Positions 52,381 through 61,498 of a DNA stretch of 64,000 nucleotides are shown one piece after another (the first letter of the stretch is position 1; every line of letters starts with the position of its first letter). The notes below the pieces were generated by a model. It saw nothing but the letters and a program-made list of their open reading frames with translations, was not told the origin of the DNA and made no database searches. This DNA is from an uncultured Lachnospiraceae bacterium. Its GTDB lineage: Bacteria; Bacillota; Clostridia; Lachnospirales; Lachnospiraceae. Location of the stretch: contig CAKRGM010000008.1 in the NCBI GenBank assembly GCA_934330725.1, forward strand, positions 1 to 64,000. The letters are read 5' to 3'. Both the position numbers and the translations under genes were made by a program.

Positions 52381-53505
52381 ATGTTATTTAACTTTAAATA
52401 TAAATTTCTTCGGTCACTGCGTGTAAAGCAGCTTTTATTCTGGGATATGGCATTTCCAATAATTCTTGGAACAGTTTTTTTCACAGCCTTTAAAAATGCA
52501 GATAATTATCAGTTCTCTCCGATAAAAGTAGCAGTCGTAAATGAATCCGAAAACAAAGCATTTGAAACCGTAATAAATGAAGTCAGTAAAGAAGATGATG
52601 ACCAGCTGCTCAACTCTACAGATACAGATGAAGAAAATGCAAAAAATATGCTTGCAGATGGAAATATTTCAGGGATTATTTACATAAAAGATTCCCCATC
52701 TATTACAATATCGCAAAACGGAGTTGAACAGTCGATACTTCAGTCTTTTATGCAGCAATATAAATCGCGTGAATCGGTTATCACCCAGATTGCAAAAGAG
52801 CATCCTGAAAATCTTGCATCTGCCATAGAAAAGCTAACCTCTGATATTTCTTATAATAAAGAAGTTTCATTGAATAATGAAAATATGAGCCATTCTGTCG
52901 TTTACTTTTACTCACTGATTGCCATGACATGCCTGTTCAGCGCAATGTCCGGTGTTTACTGTACACTTGACCTTTTAGCAAATCAGTCGGCAGTCGGTAT
53001 CAGACGTGAAGCTTCACCACAGCATAAAATGAAAGCCGTCATGGGAGACTATGCTGCAACCGTATTACTCCATTTTGGCTGTATACTCATTTTGCTGTTT
53101 TATTTAAATCAGATCTTAAAGGTTGATTTCGGCAATAAAATGCCACTTATCATTATAACAGGATTCTTAGGATGTGTTATAGGATCCGCCATTGGTGTAC
53201 TTATCGGTTCAATAAAACGATTAAGCGAAGGTGTTAAGATTGGCATAAGTGTCAGTTTTTCAATGTTATGTTCACTGTTTAGCGGACTTATGCTCAGCTC
53301 ATTAAAAATGATTATTGATGAAAATATACCCGTACTTAACCGCTTAAATCCGGCAGCCCTTATCACTGACAGCCTTTATTCTCTTAATATGTACAGCGAT
53401 TACAGCCGTTATACAACTAATATGATTACTCTTGTAATAATTGCTGCCGTATGTTGTATACTCAGCTACTTTTCATTAAGGAGGACCAGCTATGCAAACC
53501 TTTAA
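52381..53505 (+). CDS. ABC-2 family exporter permease
   Basis: Membrane protein of 374 residues. N-terminal helix, a roughly 150-residue extracytoplasmic domain (IKVAVVNESENKAFETVINE), then five C-terminal helices (VVYFYSLIAMTCLFSAMSGV and following). This is the YhgE/NatB-like layout of ABC-2 permeases. It begins 18 bases after the ATPase gene and overlaps the next gene by 14 bases. Confidence 0.88.
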   Translation: MLFNFKYKFLRSLRVKQLLFWDMAFPIILGTVFFTAFKNADNYQFSPIKVAVVNESENKAFETVINEVSKEDDDQLLNSTDTDEENAKNMLADGNISGIIYIKDSPSITISQNGVEQSILQSFMQQYKSRESVITQIAKEHPENLASAIEKLTSDISYNKEVSLNNENMSHSVVYFYSLIAMTCLFSAMSGVYCTLDLLANQSAVGIRREASPQHKMKAVMGDYAATVLLHFGCILILLFYLNQILKVDFGNKMPLIIITGFLGCVIGSAIGVLIGSIKRLSEGVKIGISVSFSMLCSLFSGLMLSSLKMIIDENIPVLNRLNPAALITDSLYSLNMYSDYSRYTTNMITLVIIAAVCCILSYFSLRRTSYANL

Positions 53506-54628
53506 TGCCTTTTTAAAAATAGTTAAAAACCATCTGCCGTCTATTATATTGTATTTTGTAATATTCAGCATATTTTCGGTAGTCCTTTCAACCTTTGCAA
53601 ATAATGATCACAACGAATCATTTTCTGCCGACAAAGAACAGATTGCCGTATTTGATTATGACAACTCTGAGGAAAGCAAAGCACTTTATAACTACCTTGA
53701 CCATACCCACACAATTATAAATATTGATGATAATAATGAAGCTATTGCAGATAACATGTATTACAGCTTTATTTCCTATGCGCTTACAATCAAAAAAGGA
53801 TTCAGTAATGATTTTTCAAAGCTTGAAAATGTAAAGAGACCTTCAAGTACAAGCGGTGAATTCCTTGACAGCCAGATAAACAATTATCTGCATATTCTGG
53901 AATCATATAAAGCAGCCGGATACAGCGTTTCTGACAGTATTCACCTCACAGACGAAGCAGTAAACACAACTTCCGACGTGGAATTTATATCAGCATCATC
54001 TTCAAATGAGGAAAATACAAAAGCAGTCACATACTTTTTCAGATACCTGCCATATACATTTCTTGCAACTATAATAATTAACCTCGGAACTGCATTCTGC
54101 ACCTTCAGAAAAAAGGATTTAAGTGCCCGTATCCAATGCAGCTCTTCATCAGTCACAAACCGTAACATCGGCATTGCAGCAGCTGCTTTGCTGTCAGGAA
54201 TCGCTATGCTCATACTGTATATTGCACTTGCACTGATATTATATAAAGGTGAACTGCTTAATATGGCCGGATTACTAAAATGCCTTAACAGTTTTGTATT
54301 CCTGATATTTTCTGTAGGTGTTTCCTATCTGATAAGCTTTTTCTTTAACTCACTTGAAACACTTAATATGATTGGAAATGTCTATGCACTTATCTGCTGT
54401 TTCTTTAGCGGAATATTTGTACCTCTTGAAATATTAAGCACCGGCGTTAAAACTTTTGCACATTTTCTTCCTACTTACTGGTTTACACTTGCAAATAATC
54501 TTACAGATACATTTACAGGAAGTGCAGTCCAGTTCCAGAAATATTTCACTTACATTGGCATAGAAGTTTTGTTTGCTGTTGCTGTATTTGCTGCTTCACT
54601 TGCAGTATCAAAACTAAAAAGAGCATAA
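53492..54628 (+). CDS. Second ABC-2 family exporter permease
   Basis: Paralogous 378-residue permease with the same layout: N-terminal helix, an outside domain (IAVFDYDNSEESKALYNYL), then C-terminal helices. AAGGAGG precedes the ATG. Together with the first it should form a heterodimer. Family members export lipids, peptides or drugs; no substrate is indicated. Confidence 0.88.
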   Translation: MQTFNAFLKIVKNHLPSIILYFVIFSIFSVVLSTFANNDHNESFSADKEQIAVFDYDNSEESKALYNYLDHTHTIINIDDNNEAIADNMYYSFISYALTIKKGFSNDFSKLENVKRPSSTSGEFLDSQINNYLHILESYKAAGYSVSDSIHLTDEAVNTTSDVEFISASSSNEENTKAVTYFFRYLPYTFLATIIINLGTAFCTFRKKDLSARIQCSSSSVTNRNIGIAAAALLSGIAMLILYIALALILYKGELLNMAGLLKCLNSFVFLIFSVGVSYLISFFFNSLETLNMIGNVYALICCFFSGIFVPLEILSTGVKTFAHFLPTYWFTLANNLTDTFTGSAVQFQKYFTYIGIEVLFAVAVFAASLAVSKLKRA

Positions 54629-54715
54629 AACAGGCATATGCGGGTTTTGTATAACAATTTAATACAGACCCGCATTTATTTTGTAAAATCAATTAAAAAT
54701 CAATATAAAAAGTAC

Positions 54716-54744
54716 TTGACATTTATCTTAAGATATTATATTAT
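54716..54744 (+). promoter_or_regulatory. Promoter of first tRNA-Gly gene
   Basis: TTGACA (54716-54721), a 17-base spacer and TATTAT (54739-54744). The same arrangement and a similar GTTCGTCATTA leader precede the second tRNA copy. Confidence 0.75.
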
Positions 54745-54789
54745 TAATTTTGTGTTCGTCATTAGAACGATTTAATAAATCTTATTTTT

Positions 54790-54862
54790 GCGCGAGTGGC
54801 TCAGTTGGTAGAGCACCTCCTTGCCAAGGAGGAAGTCGCGGGTTCGAGTCCCGTCTCGCGCT
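54790..54862 (+). tRNA. tRNA-Gly (anticodon GCC), copy 1
   Basis: Complete cloverleaf: acceptor GCGCGAG/CTCGCGC, D-stem GCTC/GAGC, anticodon stem CCTCC/GGAGG with loop TTGCCAA, T-arm GCGGG-TTCGAGT-CCCGT, discriminator T. No CCA is encoded. Identical to the copy at 58985-59057. Confidence 0.97.
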
Positions 54863-54917
54863 TATTTTTATGCCTTTTTTCGTACTTATTAATAAAATCA
54901 TAAGTTTTTCTTTTACA

Positions 54918-54966
54918 AAAAATGATGGCTGTGTTTTAGTTAAACAATTACACAGTCATCATTTTT
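54918..54966. terminator. Bidirectional terminator after tRNA-Gly copy 1
   Basis: AAAAATGATGGCTGTGT (54918-54934) pairs with 54950-54966 over 17 bases with one G-U pair. It lies between the tRNA and the convergent permease gene. Confidence 0.75.
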
Positions 54967-54990
54967 CTGCCTTTTATTTATTTTATTACT

Positions 54991-57257
54991 CTACTCTCTA
55001 TTCTTAAGCACCTGGGCCGGCTGCAATTTATTTATATGTCCTACAAGCAGCTTATTTATTACCAGATATAATAACAGAATCCCAACATACAGCACAGCAT
55101 ATATCTGCCATGTATATGTCGTATAAATACCACATGCAACATTTGAAACCAGATAAGGATAAATCGCATCCATACCAGCCTTGGCTAACGGTATACATAT
55201 TGCCGCACCAATTGCCACAACATAAAAGTTTCCATTAAGATAAAGCTTTCCAATTTCTTTTTTCCTAAAGCCGAATATTTTCATAAGTGAAATGTTAAAT
55301 GAAGATCTGTCTATCATAACTTTCATCATCAGGTACATAACTACACAGAATATAAGTATTGAAACAACAATTACCATTCTTACCATTGGCATCATGCTGT
55401 CTTTAAATACTGATGCACCTTTTTCTATATCATTCCTTGATATTGTTGAATACAGCGATTTGGCATCTACATCAAGCTTATGATCTGCAAATACTACATT
55501 ATAATAATCATCAGATTTATCAAACATTTCACGCATATTATCAATATTTGTAAAAACATAAAATCCTGTACTGTATTGTGCTATATCGTCCACAGTAAAT
55601 GTATAATCCTTATTTTCGAAATCATCCTTCAGTGTAAATGTATCATTCTTCTTAATGCCATATTTTTCACTCATCGCAAAAGATATAATAACTTTATCCT
55701 TATCCTTTGGAGTTTTTACATCAAAATATTTATCATCATCATCCAGGCCCATTAATGTAAAATAAGATTGTATCCTTTTACTTCCTTTTTAAATGTCTTA
55801 GCATATCCTGCCTGCCCACCATCAGGTACATTTTTGTCAGGATACTTATACATATACATGTATTCATATTTTGTATCAGCAGGTGTCTGCGTACTTATAT
55901 AATTACACTGGACATAACAGTTAAGACCCAGCATAAGAATAAATAATGATATAAACATTCCAAAACATATAGTAAGTCCTGTTCTTGATTCACGTATAAT
56001 CTGTCTTATTCTGAAACGTCCGATAAATCCCATATTTCCAAGTTTTATATTTTTTACACTCTTTGTCTTATGCTCATTTTTAATAAGACTTAAGGCTGTC
56101 CTTGACAATCTTTTTCTTATTACAAAGTAGTTAACTATGGCGGCAATTACCGGAGGCATTATAACGCCATATACAATAAGAAATGCTGAATAATATGTAC
56201 TAAAATCAGGCACCGAATAGTAATCATAGCAGTCCTGTATCTGCACATTTATACCTGCCTTACTATATCCTGTAACCGTTCCCATGATGCCAAATATAAA
56301 TGTTATAATTACCGGAAGGCTTATATAGTGCATTATAAGTTCTTTTTTTCTTACACCAAGTGCATATAATGCACCGATAACGCTGCTTTCCCTGTCAATT
56401 CCATGAATTACGAATACTGATATTACATATGTAAACAGAATAAGCATTATAATACCAATAAGCAGACCTGCTGATTTATTTATTGACTGGTCGTCACTTG
56501 ACGCCTTTATTCTCGGATTATCTTCAGCCTTTGTAAACTGTGTAAGGTTATCTGTCTCACACTGTCCCGGTATAGTTACTTTCAGTGTCTTTAAATGGTC
56601 TTTAAACTCATCGTCAGTCATTTTGCCATTAAGAATATATGAATATACATACTCTTCTGCTTTTTCACTGTCTCCTGCTTTTAAAAGGCTGTTATATGTT
56701 GCGTTATTTACAAAGCCTGTACCAAATTCTTTACTGTTTACACTGCTGTCAGACATAGATTTAAGCGGCGCATCATAGTCAGGTGTAGAACCTGTTCCTG
56801 TAACCTTATATGTTTTTTCACCTATTTTTACATAAGAATTCAGCTTAATTTCATGTTCCTGACAGTATCTTTTCTCAAGTACTATATCATTATCCTTATG
56901 AGCCAGCTGTCCTTCATCCAGCTGAATAAGATCCACATCCTGCCTGTTTTTAAATATCCTTACACTACTTTCATCATCACAGCTGTATTCAAGATAAAAC
57001 ATAGGTTCAAGGGTAATACCTTTATCTGTAATCTCTTTCTTTTCATCATCTGTCAAAGGTGTAAAAACGCTAAACTGACCATCCTCTAAATGGTTATTTT
57101 CTGCATTCTCATCAACTCTTTCCATAACTGTTTCAGCTGCACCTGCCACACTGATTACAACATACATTCCCAATGCAATCAATAGGCCTAATGCCAGATA
57201 TCTGACAAAATTATGTTTTAAATCTCTTAAAACTCTTTTTCTTAATATCTTCTGCAT
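54991..57257 (-). pseudogene. Frameshifted FtsX/MacB-type ABC permease
   Basis: Two consecutive reading frames (55752-57257 and 54991-55752) together give one roughly 750-residue FtsX-type permease. The first holds the N-terminal helix, an outer domain and three helices, and ends KEVKGYNLILH. The second starts at GLDDDDKYFDVKTPKDKDKV and ends with three helices and INKLQPAQVLKNRE. At 55752 the stop TAA and an ATG overlap (TAATG) with no ribosome site near. One added base restores a continuous reading, for example NLDFTLMGLDDD. So a one-base deletion is likely; a sequencing error or coupled split protein cannot be excluded. The true start at 57257 follows GGAGG. Confidence 0.75.
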
Positions 57258-57276
57258 ATTTTCCTCCACGCCCTGT

Positions 57277-57978
57277 TTATAAATCTTCTAAATCTGCTGC
57301 ATTTACACGATTTTCATTTTCATATTCATCTTTAATCTGACCATCCTTTATCACAATGACCTTATGCACCATGTTTTTTATTGCATTATTATGCGTTACA
57401 ATTAACATAGTCGTTCCGTACATTTTATTGATTTTTTCAAGAAGGATTAAAATATCTTTTGATGTTTTTGAATCAAGTGCGCCTGTCGGTTCATCACAAA
57501 GAAGAAGTTTTGGCTTTTTTATAAGTGCCCTCGCTATTGCACAGCGCTGCTGCTGCCCGCCTGAAAGCTGTGAAGGAAACTTATCCTGATGTTCAGTAAG
57601 GCCCAATACATCAAGCAGTTCGTCAATATCCATGGCATCCTGTGAAAGATATTCGCAAACCTGTATATTTTCTTTTACCGTAAGATTTGGCACCAGGTTA
57701 TAGAACTGAAATATAAATCCAAGATTGTCCCTTCTATACTCGGAAAGCTGGTTTGAATTTAACCCTGATATTTCTTTACCATCCACCTTTATCGAACCGG
57801 AATCAACGGTGTCAAGCCCTCCTATACAGTTTAAAAATGTAGATTTTCCCGAACCGCTTGTACCAAGTATTGTACACATCTGTCCCTGTTTTACAGATGC
57901 TGTTATACCTTTAAGGACCTGTATATAACTGCTGTCTTTTCCATAACTTTTCTTAATGTCTTTAACTTCTAAATACAT
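57277..57978 (-). CDS. MacB/LolD-type ABC ATP-binding protein
   Basis: ABC ATPase of 233 residues. Walker A LGTSGSGKSTFLN, Q-loop FIFQFYNLVPNLT, signature LSGGQQQRCAIARAL, Walker B LLLCDEPTGALD, switch His in VTHNNAI. This set fits the LolD/MacB/FtsE class that pairs with FtsX permeases, whose gene follows (damaged). The ATG at 57978 has AAGGA upstream. A TetR-type operator lies about 30 bases before it. Confidence 0.94.
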   Translation of the reverse strand: MYLEVKDIKKSYGKDSSYIQVLKGITASVKQGQMCTILGTSGSGKSTFLNCIGGLDTVDSGSIKVDGKEISGLNSNQLSEYRRDNLGFIFQFYNLVPNLTVKENIQVCEYLSQDAMDIDELLDVLGLTEHQDKFPSQLSGGQQQRCAIARALIKKPKLLLCDEPTGALDSKTSKDILILLEKINKMYGTTMLIVTHNNAIKNMVHKVIVIKDGQIKDEYENENRVNAADLEDL

Positions 57979-58008
57979 TTTCTTTTCCTTCTTTCTTTTC
58001 TTCATTTG

Positions 58009-58023
58009 CATAACACTGTTATG
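58009..58023. promoter_or_regulatory. Probable TetR operator in front of the ABC cassette
   Basis: CATAACACTGTTATG is a perfect 15-base palindrome (7+1+7) between the regulator and ATPase genes. The same sequence, with one end base changed, lies upstream of the regulator gene itself (58746-58760). Confidence 0.75.
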
Positions 58024-58039
58024 TTAAAGTTGAAATAAA

Positions 58040-58080
58040 ATGCAGCCGTCAATGTATGCATACAAACATTATAGCTGCAT
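58040..58080 (-). terminator. Terminator after the TetR-type gene
   Basis: ATGCAGC (58040-58046) pairs with GCTGCAT (58074-58080), with an inner ATGT/ACAT stem; on the minus strand TTTTATTT follows. A possible -35 (TTGACG) for the ATPase gene lies inside the hairpin. Confidence 0.55.
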
Positions 58081-58086
58081 AATTAT

Positions 58087-58731
58087 TTAATCTTTATTAA
58101 TGGCTTCCATCATGACCAGCCAGTCATGTTTAATGAATCTTATAATATCCTCCATAGCATGTATGGCTTCTTCCTGTGTATCCACATGTTCAAATATGTA
58201 AACAAATATATCTACATAAATATGTGATACAAGATGCGTTATTACATCACTATAACTTTTAATGCCAGTCCTTTTAGTTATCTCGCCGGCATACATCTTT
58301 ACATGCCGCTGGGTAATATCAATAAGACTATCAAGGTATCCTTCAAAACCGGAGCCTTCACTTTTTTCTACCAAAAGTCTGAATTCATCACGATTATCAT
58401 ACATGTAATGAATTATCATTTTAGAAACGGCTAAATCATCCGAATACTCATTTTGTGCTATTTTTTCTGCATCCTCGGAACTATCAGCGCCAACCATAAG
58501 CAATTCCGCCGCATAATGCTGTTTTATAATATATACCATTCCATCAGCAATATCTTTAACCAGCGATTCAAATAACTCCTGTTTGTCCTTAAAAAAGAAA
58601 TATAATGCTCCTGTCGTAACACCTGCTTTGCTACAAATACTTCTTAAAGATGCCTTCATATAACCTTTTTCTAAAAATTCAGCTTTTGCACTTTCTAAAA
58701 GCTTTCTCTTTGTTTCTTTATCATTCCCCAT
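58087..58731 (-). CDS. TetR/AcrR-family transcription repressor
   Basis: Regulator of 214 residues. The N-terminal HTH is clear: KRKLLESAKAEFLEKGYMKASL, then RSICSKAGVTTGALYFFFKDKQELFE. The C-terminal ligand domain is helical and diverse. Two copies of CATAACACTGTTATG, one before its own gene and one before the ABC ATPase gene, suggest it represses both itself and the transporter. The inducer is unknown, likely a substrate of the transporter. Confidence 0.93.
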   Translation of the reverse strand: MGNDKETKRKLLESAKAEFLEKGYMKASLRSICSKAGVTTGALYFFFKDKQELFESLVKDIADGMVYIIKQHYAAELLMVGADSSEDAEKIAQNEYSDDLAVSKMIIHYMYDNRDEFRLLVEKSEGSGFEGYLDSLIDITQRHVKMYAGEITKRTGIKSYSDVITHLVSHIYVDIFVYIFEHVDTQEEAIHAMEDIIRFIKHDWLVMMEAINKD

Positions 58732-58745
58732 AGATCCATTACCAA

Positions 58746-58760
58746 CATAACACTGTTATC
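58746..58760. promoter_or_regulatory. Probable TetR operator before the regulator gene
   Basis: CATAACACTGTTATC matches the perfect palindrome at 58009-58023 in 14 of 15 bases. It lies 15 bases before the regulator start. Confidence 0.7.
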
Positions 58761-58910
58761 CTCGCGTGCTATATCATGAACTCCTTTACAATTTTTGTCA
58801 ATATAAATCTTTGAAAAATCTAAATTATATTTTTCTGCTTATACTATCTTAGCATAATCATATCAAAAAATGCACAACAAATACAAAATACAAAGTTTTT
58901 AAAAAAACGC

Positions 58911-58939
58911 TTGACATCAATCTTAATATGATATATTAT
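58911..58939 (+). promoter_or_regulatory. Promoter of second tRNA-Gly gene
   Basis: TTGACA (58911-58916), a 17-base spacer and TATTAT (58934-58939), matching the promoter of copy 1. Confidence 0.75.
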
Positions 58940-58984
58940 ATTACTTGTGTTCGTCATTATTTGAACGAATTTAATATTTGTTTT

Positions 58985-59057
58985 GCGCGAGTGGCTCAGT
59001 TGGTAGAGCACCTCCTTGCCAAGGAGGAAGTCGCGGGTTCGAGTCCCGTCTCGCGCT
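58985..59057 (+). tRNA. tRNA-Gly (anticodon GCC), copy 2
   Basis: All 73 bases match the copy at 54790-54862, with the same orientation, anticodon loop TTGCCAA and no encoded CCA. The T-run right after it may help end the transcript. Confidence 0.97.
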
Positions 59058-59112
59058 TTTTTCTTTGAGATATAGTTTTCTATATCTCTTTTTTATTAAT
59101 AATATTGAGATC

Positions 59113-59159
59113 AAAATAAGGCAGCAGTTCATTTTATTTAAGAACTGCTGCCTTATTTT
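59113..59159. terminator. Strong bidirectional terminator after tRNA-Gly copy 2
   Basis: An 18-base perfect stem (AAAATAAGGCAGCAGTTC at 59113-59130 with 59142-59159), loop 11, is followed by seven or more Ts on the plus strand. It separates the tRNA from the convergent small gene. Confidence 0.9.
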
Positions 59160-59183
59160 TTTATACAATCATTATACAATCAG

Positions 59184-59417
59184 TTAATTATTTCCTATAT
59201 CCTTGATTGAATTAAAAAATTCAAGATCTGATTCTGACAATCTGATATTTGATGTTATCGGATTTTCTCCCGGTTTTGTTACTGTAATCTCAAGGACTGT
59301 TCCCACAGGAACTCCACCACCAAATACTCTGCCAATAAACGCAGAAAACTTCGGATGGTTCTGTGCAAATCTCTGCTGATTGTTTTTCAGCTTTAATAAT
59401 GATGCTGGATTAAACAT
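59184..59417 (-). CDS. Small conserved-looking hypothetical protein
   Basis: A 77-residue protein, MFNPASLLKLKNNQQRFAQN followed by HPKFSAFIGRVFGGGVPVG and a beta-rich C-terminus (TVLEITVTKPGENPITSNI, SESDLEFF). I recognise the general type from clostridial genomes but no function. CGGAG lies about 11 bases before the ATG at 59417; a GTG four codons earlier is possible. It lies convergent to tRNA-Gly and after pepF. Confidence 0.65.
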   Translation of the reverse strand: MFNPASLLKLKNNQQRFAQNHPKFSAFIGRVFGGGVPVGTVLEITVTKPGENPITSNIRLSESDLEFFNSIKDIGNN

Positions 59418-59523
59418 AAACTTATACACTCCGTTCTTGATATTAAATATTCTGATTAATTGTACTTGGTATGCTGCCTGATTGTCAACATGTTTTAATA
59501 TTATATATTTACCATTAATGCAC

Positions 59524-61302
59524 TTACCATTGCTTTAAAAGATTTCCAAATACATCCAGTGCATCCTGAATTACCTGCGGCTTTGACATATCAACACCGC
59601 AAAGCTTTAACAGCTCTATCGGATGCATACTGCTTCCGCCTGAGAGAAACTTCTTATATCCCTTAAGCACCTCTTTATCTCCTGCAATTATTCTTGTTGC
59701 AATGGAAATTGCTGCCGAAAATCCTGTCGCATACTGATATACATAAAATGGTGTATAAAAATGTGGTATTCTCGCCCATTCAAGCGCTATCTCATCATCA
59801 ATTACCATGTCTTTTCCAAAATATTTCTCATTAAGCTTTCTGTATAAGCCACACAGATTTTCTGCATTTAAAACCTGGCCCTCTTCAACCATCTTATGTG
59901 CCGTCATCTCAAACTCCGCAAACATTGTCTGTCTGAAAAGTGTTCCCTTAAACTGTTCAAGATAATGATTAATAAGATATTTTCTTTCCTTTTCGTCTTT
60001 ACAGTTCTTAAGAAGATAATTTATAAGAATTGCCTCATTACATGTCGATGCAACTTCTGCAACAAAAATCTTATAACCTGCATAAATATATGGCTGTGTT
60101 GAATTTGAATAATATGAATGCATTGCATGCCCCATTTCGTGTGCAAGCGTAAATACATCATTTAAGCTGTCCGAATAATTCAGAAATACATATGGATGTG
60201 TACCATATGCTCCCCATGAAAAAGCACCGCTTCTCTTACCTTCATTTTCATATACATCAACCCAGCCATTATTAAAGCCTTCCTTTACGACTGATATATA
60301 ATCCTCTCCCAAAGGCTCAAGCGCCTTAAGCACAATCTTCTTTGCTTCATCATATTTTACATTTATCTTATAATCACTTACCATCGGAGCATATATGTCA
60401 TAGAAATGCAGTTCATCCACACCCAGTTCTTTCTTTCTTAAGCTCACATAGTCATGCATTTTATCCAGATTTTTATTTACTGTATCAATAAGATTCATAT
60501 ATACATCAACAGGTATAAATGCATCACTTAAATACATTTCGAGAGTCGACTTATATTCACGCGCCTGGGCAAAAAAGCATGCCTGCTTTACATTTGCATA
60601 AAATATCTCTGAAAGTGTATTAATATAGCTTCCGTATTCTTTATATAACGATGTAAAGGCTTCTTTTCTTACATTTCTGTCGCTGCTTTCCATGTAAATG
60701 CTGAAACGTCCGTTAGTAAGCGGGACCATATTCCCCTTCTCATCTTTTATATCATCAAATTTTGCATCTGCATTATTGAACTTCGAAAATATCTGATTTG
60801 GTGATGTTGCCATCTGGCTGGTCATTGCAAGAAGTCTCTCTTCTTTTTCAGATAGTGAATGTTCTTTTTGCGCAAGCATATCGTCGATATAATGCTTATA
60901 GTCTTTAAGTTTTTCCGATTTAAGATACTCCTGCATCTTTTTTTCATCTATTGCAAGTATTTCAGGAACCATAAATGAATACTTTTCATTAAGCTTTATA
61001 ACCGCCATCTGTGCTTTGCCTGAAAGCTCCTGATACTTTGCATTTGTGGTATCTTCGTAATATTTCATAAATGCATATACATACACTCTTTCAGCAAGGA
61101 AATCTGCATCTTCAGATTCCTTTAACGCATTATACAGATTTGCAGCAGATTCACCTGTCTTTCCCTTATATTCACATGGCTTCTCTGCAATTTTAAGAAG
61201 CCTCTCATAATCTTCCTGCCATTTTTCATCTGATTCATAAATGTCTTCTATTCTCCACTTATCTTCAGCACTGATTTCACTTCTTTTTAATGTCTTTTCC
61301 AT
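59524..61302 (-). CDS. pepF: Oligoendopeptidase F (M3 metallopeptidase)
   Basis: Cytosolic zinc peptidase of 592 residues that cleaves short peptides. The zinc motif LAHEMGHAMHSYYSN is in the C-terminal half, with EVASTCNEAIL supplying the third ligand (Glu). The N-terminal MEKTLKRSEISAEDKWRIEDIY and the overall length fit PepF. AAGGA precedes the ATG. It stands alone. Confidence 0.94.
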   Translation of the reverse strand: MEKTLKRSEISAEDKWRIEDIYESDEKWQEDYERLLKIAEKPCEYKGKTGESAANLYNALKESEDADFLAERVYVYAFMKYYEDTTNAKYQELSGKAQMAVIKLNEKYSFMVPEILAIDEKKMQEYLKSEKLKDYKHYIDDMLAQKEHSLSEKEERLLAMTSQMATSPNQIFSKFNNADAKFDDIKDEKGNMVPLTNGRFSIYMESSDRNVRKEAFTSLYKEYGSYINTLSEIFYANVKQACFFAQAREYKSTLEMYLSDAFIPVDVYMNLIDTVNKNLDKMHDYVSLRKKELGVDELHFYDIYAPMVSDYKINVKYDEAKKIVLKALEPLGEDYISVVKEGFNNGWVDVYENEGKRSGAFSWGAYGTHPYVFLNYSDSLNDVFTLAHEMGHAMHSYYSNSTQPYIYAGYKIFVAEVASTCNEAILINYLLKNCKDEKERKYLINHYLEQFKGTLFRQTMFAEFEMTAHKMVEEGQVLNAENLCGLYRKLNEKYFGKDMVIDDEIALEWARIPHFYTPFYVYQYATGFSAAISIATRIIAGDKEVLKGYKKFLSGGSSMHPIELLKLCGVDMSKPQVIQDALDVFGNLLKQW

Positions 61303-61327
61303 ATCCAGTTCCTTTCTTAAATAAAAT

Positions 61328-61345
61328 GAGTTTTACAATTATCTG
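61328..61345 (-). repeat. Possible degenerate core of the dispersed repeat
   Basis: On the minus strand CAGATAATTGTAAAACTC resembles the repeat core CAGGTAATTGTAAAACCTG. Only the core is recognisable. The rest of 61346-61436 shows nothing clear. Confidence 0.3.
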
Positions 61346-61436
61346 ATAAATTAATATTGTGAGCAAAAGATTTAAACCACTTTTGTGCAGGCACATCGCG
61401 TTTTAAGGATTTTAACTCTGTCATTATAAAATTCAA

Positions 61437-61489
61437 AAAAGCTGTATCTATATATCTTTATGTAAAAGAAATTTATAAATACAGCTTTT
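61437..61489 (-). terminator. Terminator of degV-like gene
   Basis: AAAAGCTGTAT (61437-61447) pairs with ATACAGCTTTT (61479-61489). On the minus strand TTTTTTGAATTTT follows. Confidence 0.7.
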
Positions 61490-61498
61490 ATATCCTGA

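Noticed and set aside
54750..55007. Open frame running through the tRNA-Gly at 54790
   Set aside because: The bases form a perfect tRNA cloverleaf with its own promoter; the frame is an artefact. The same holds for frames over 58971-59187.
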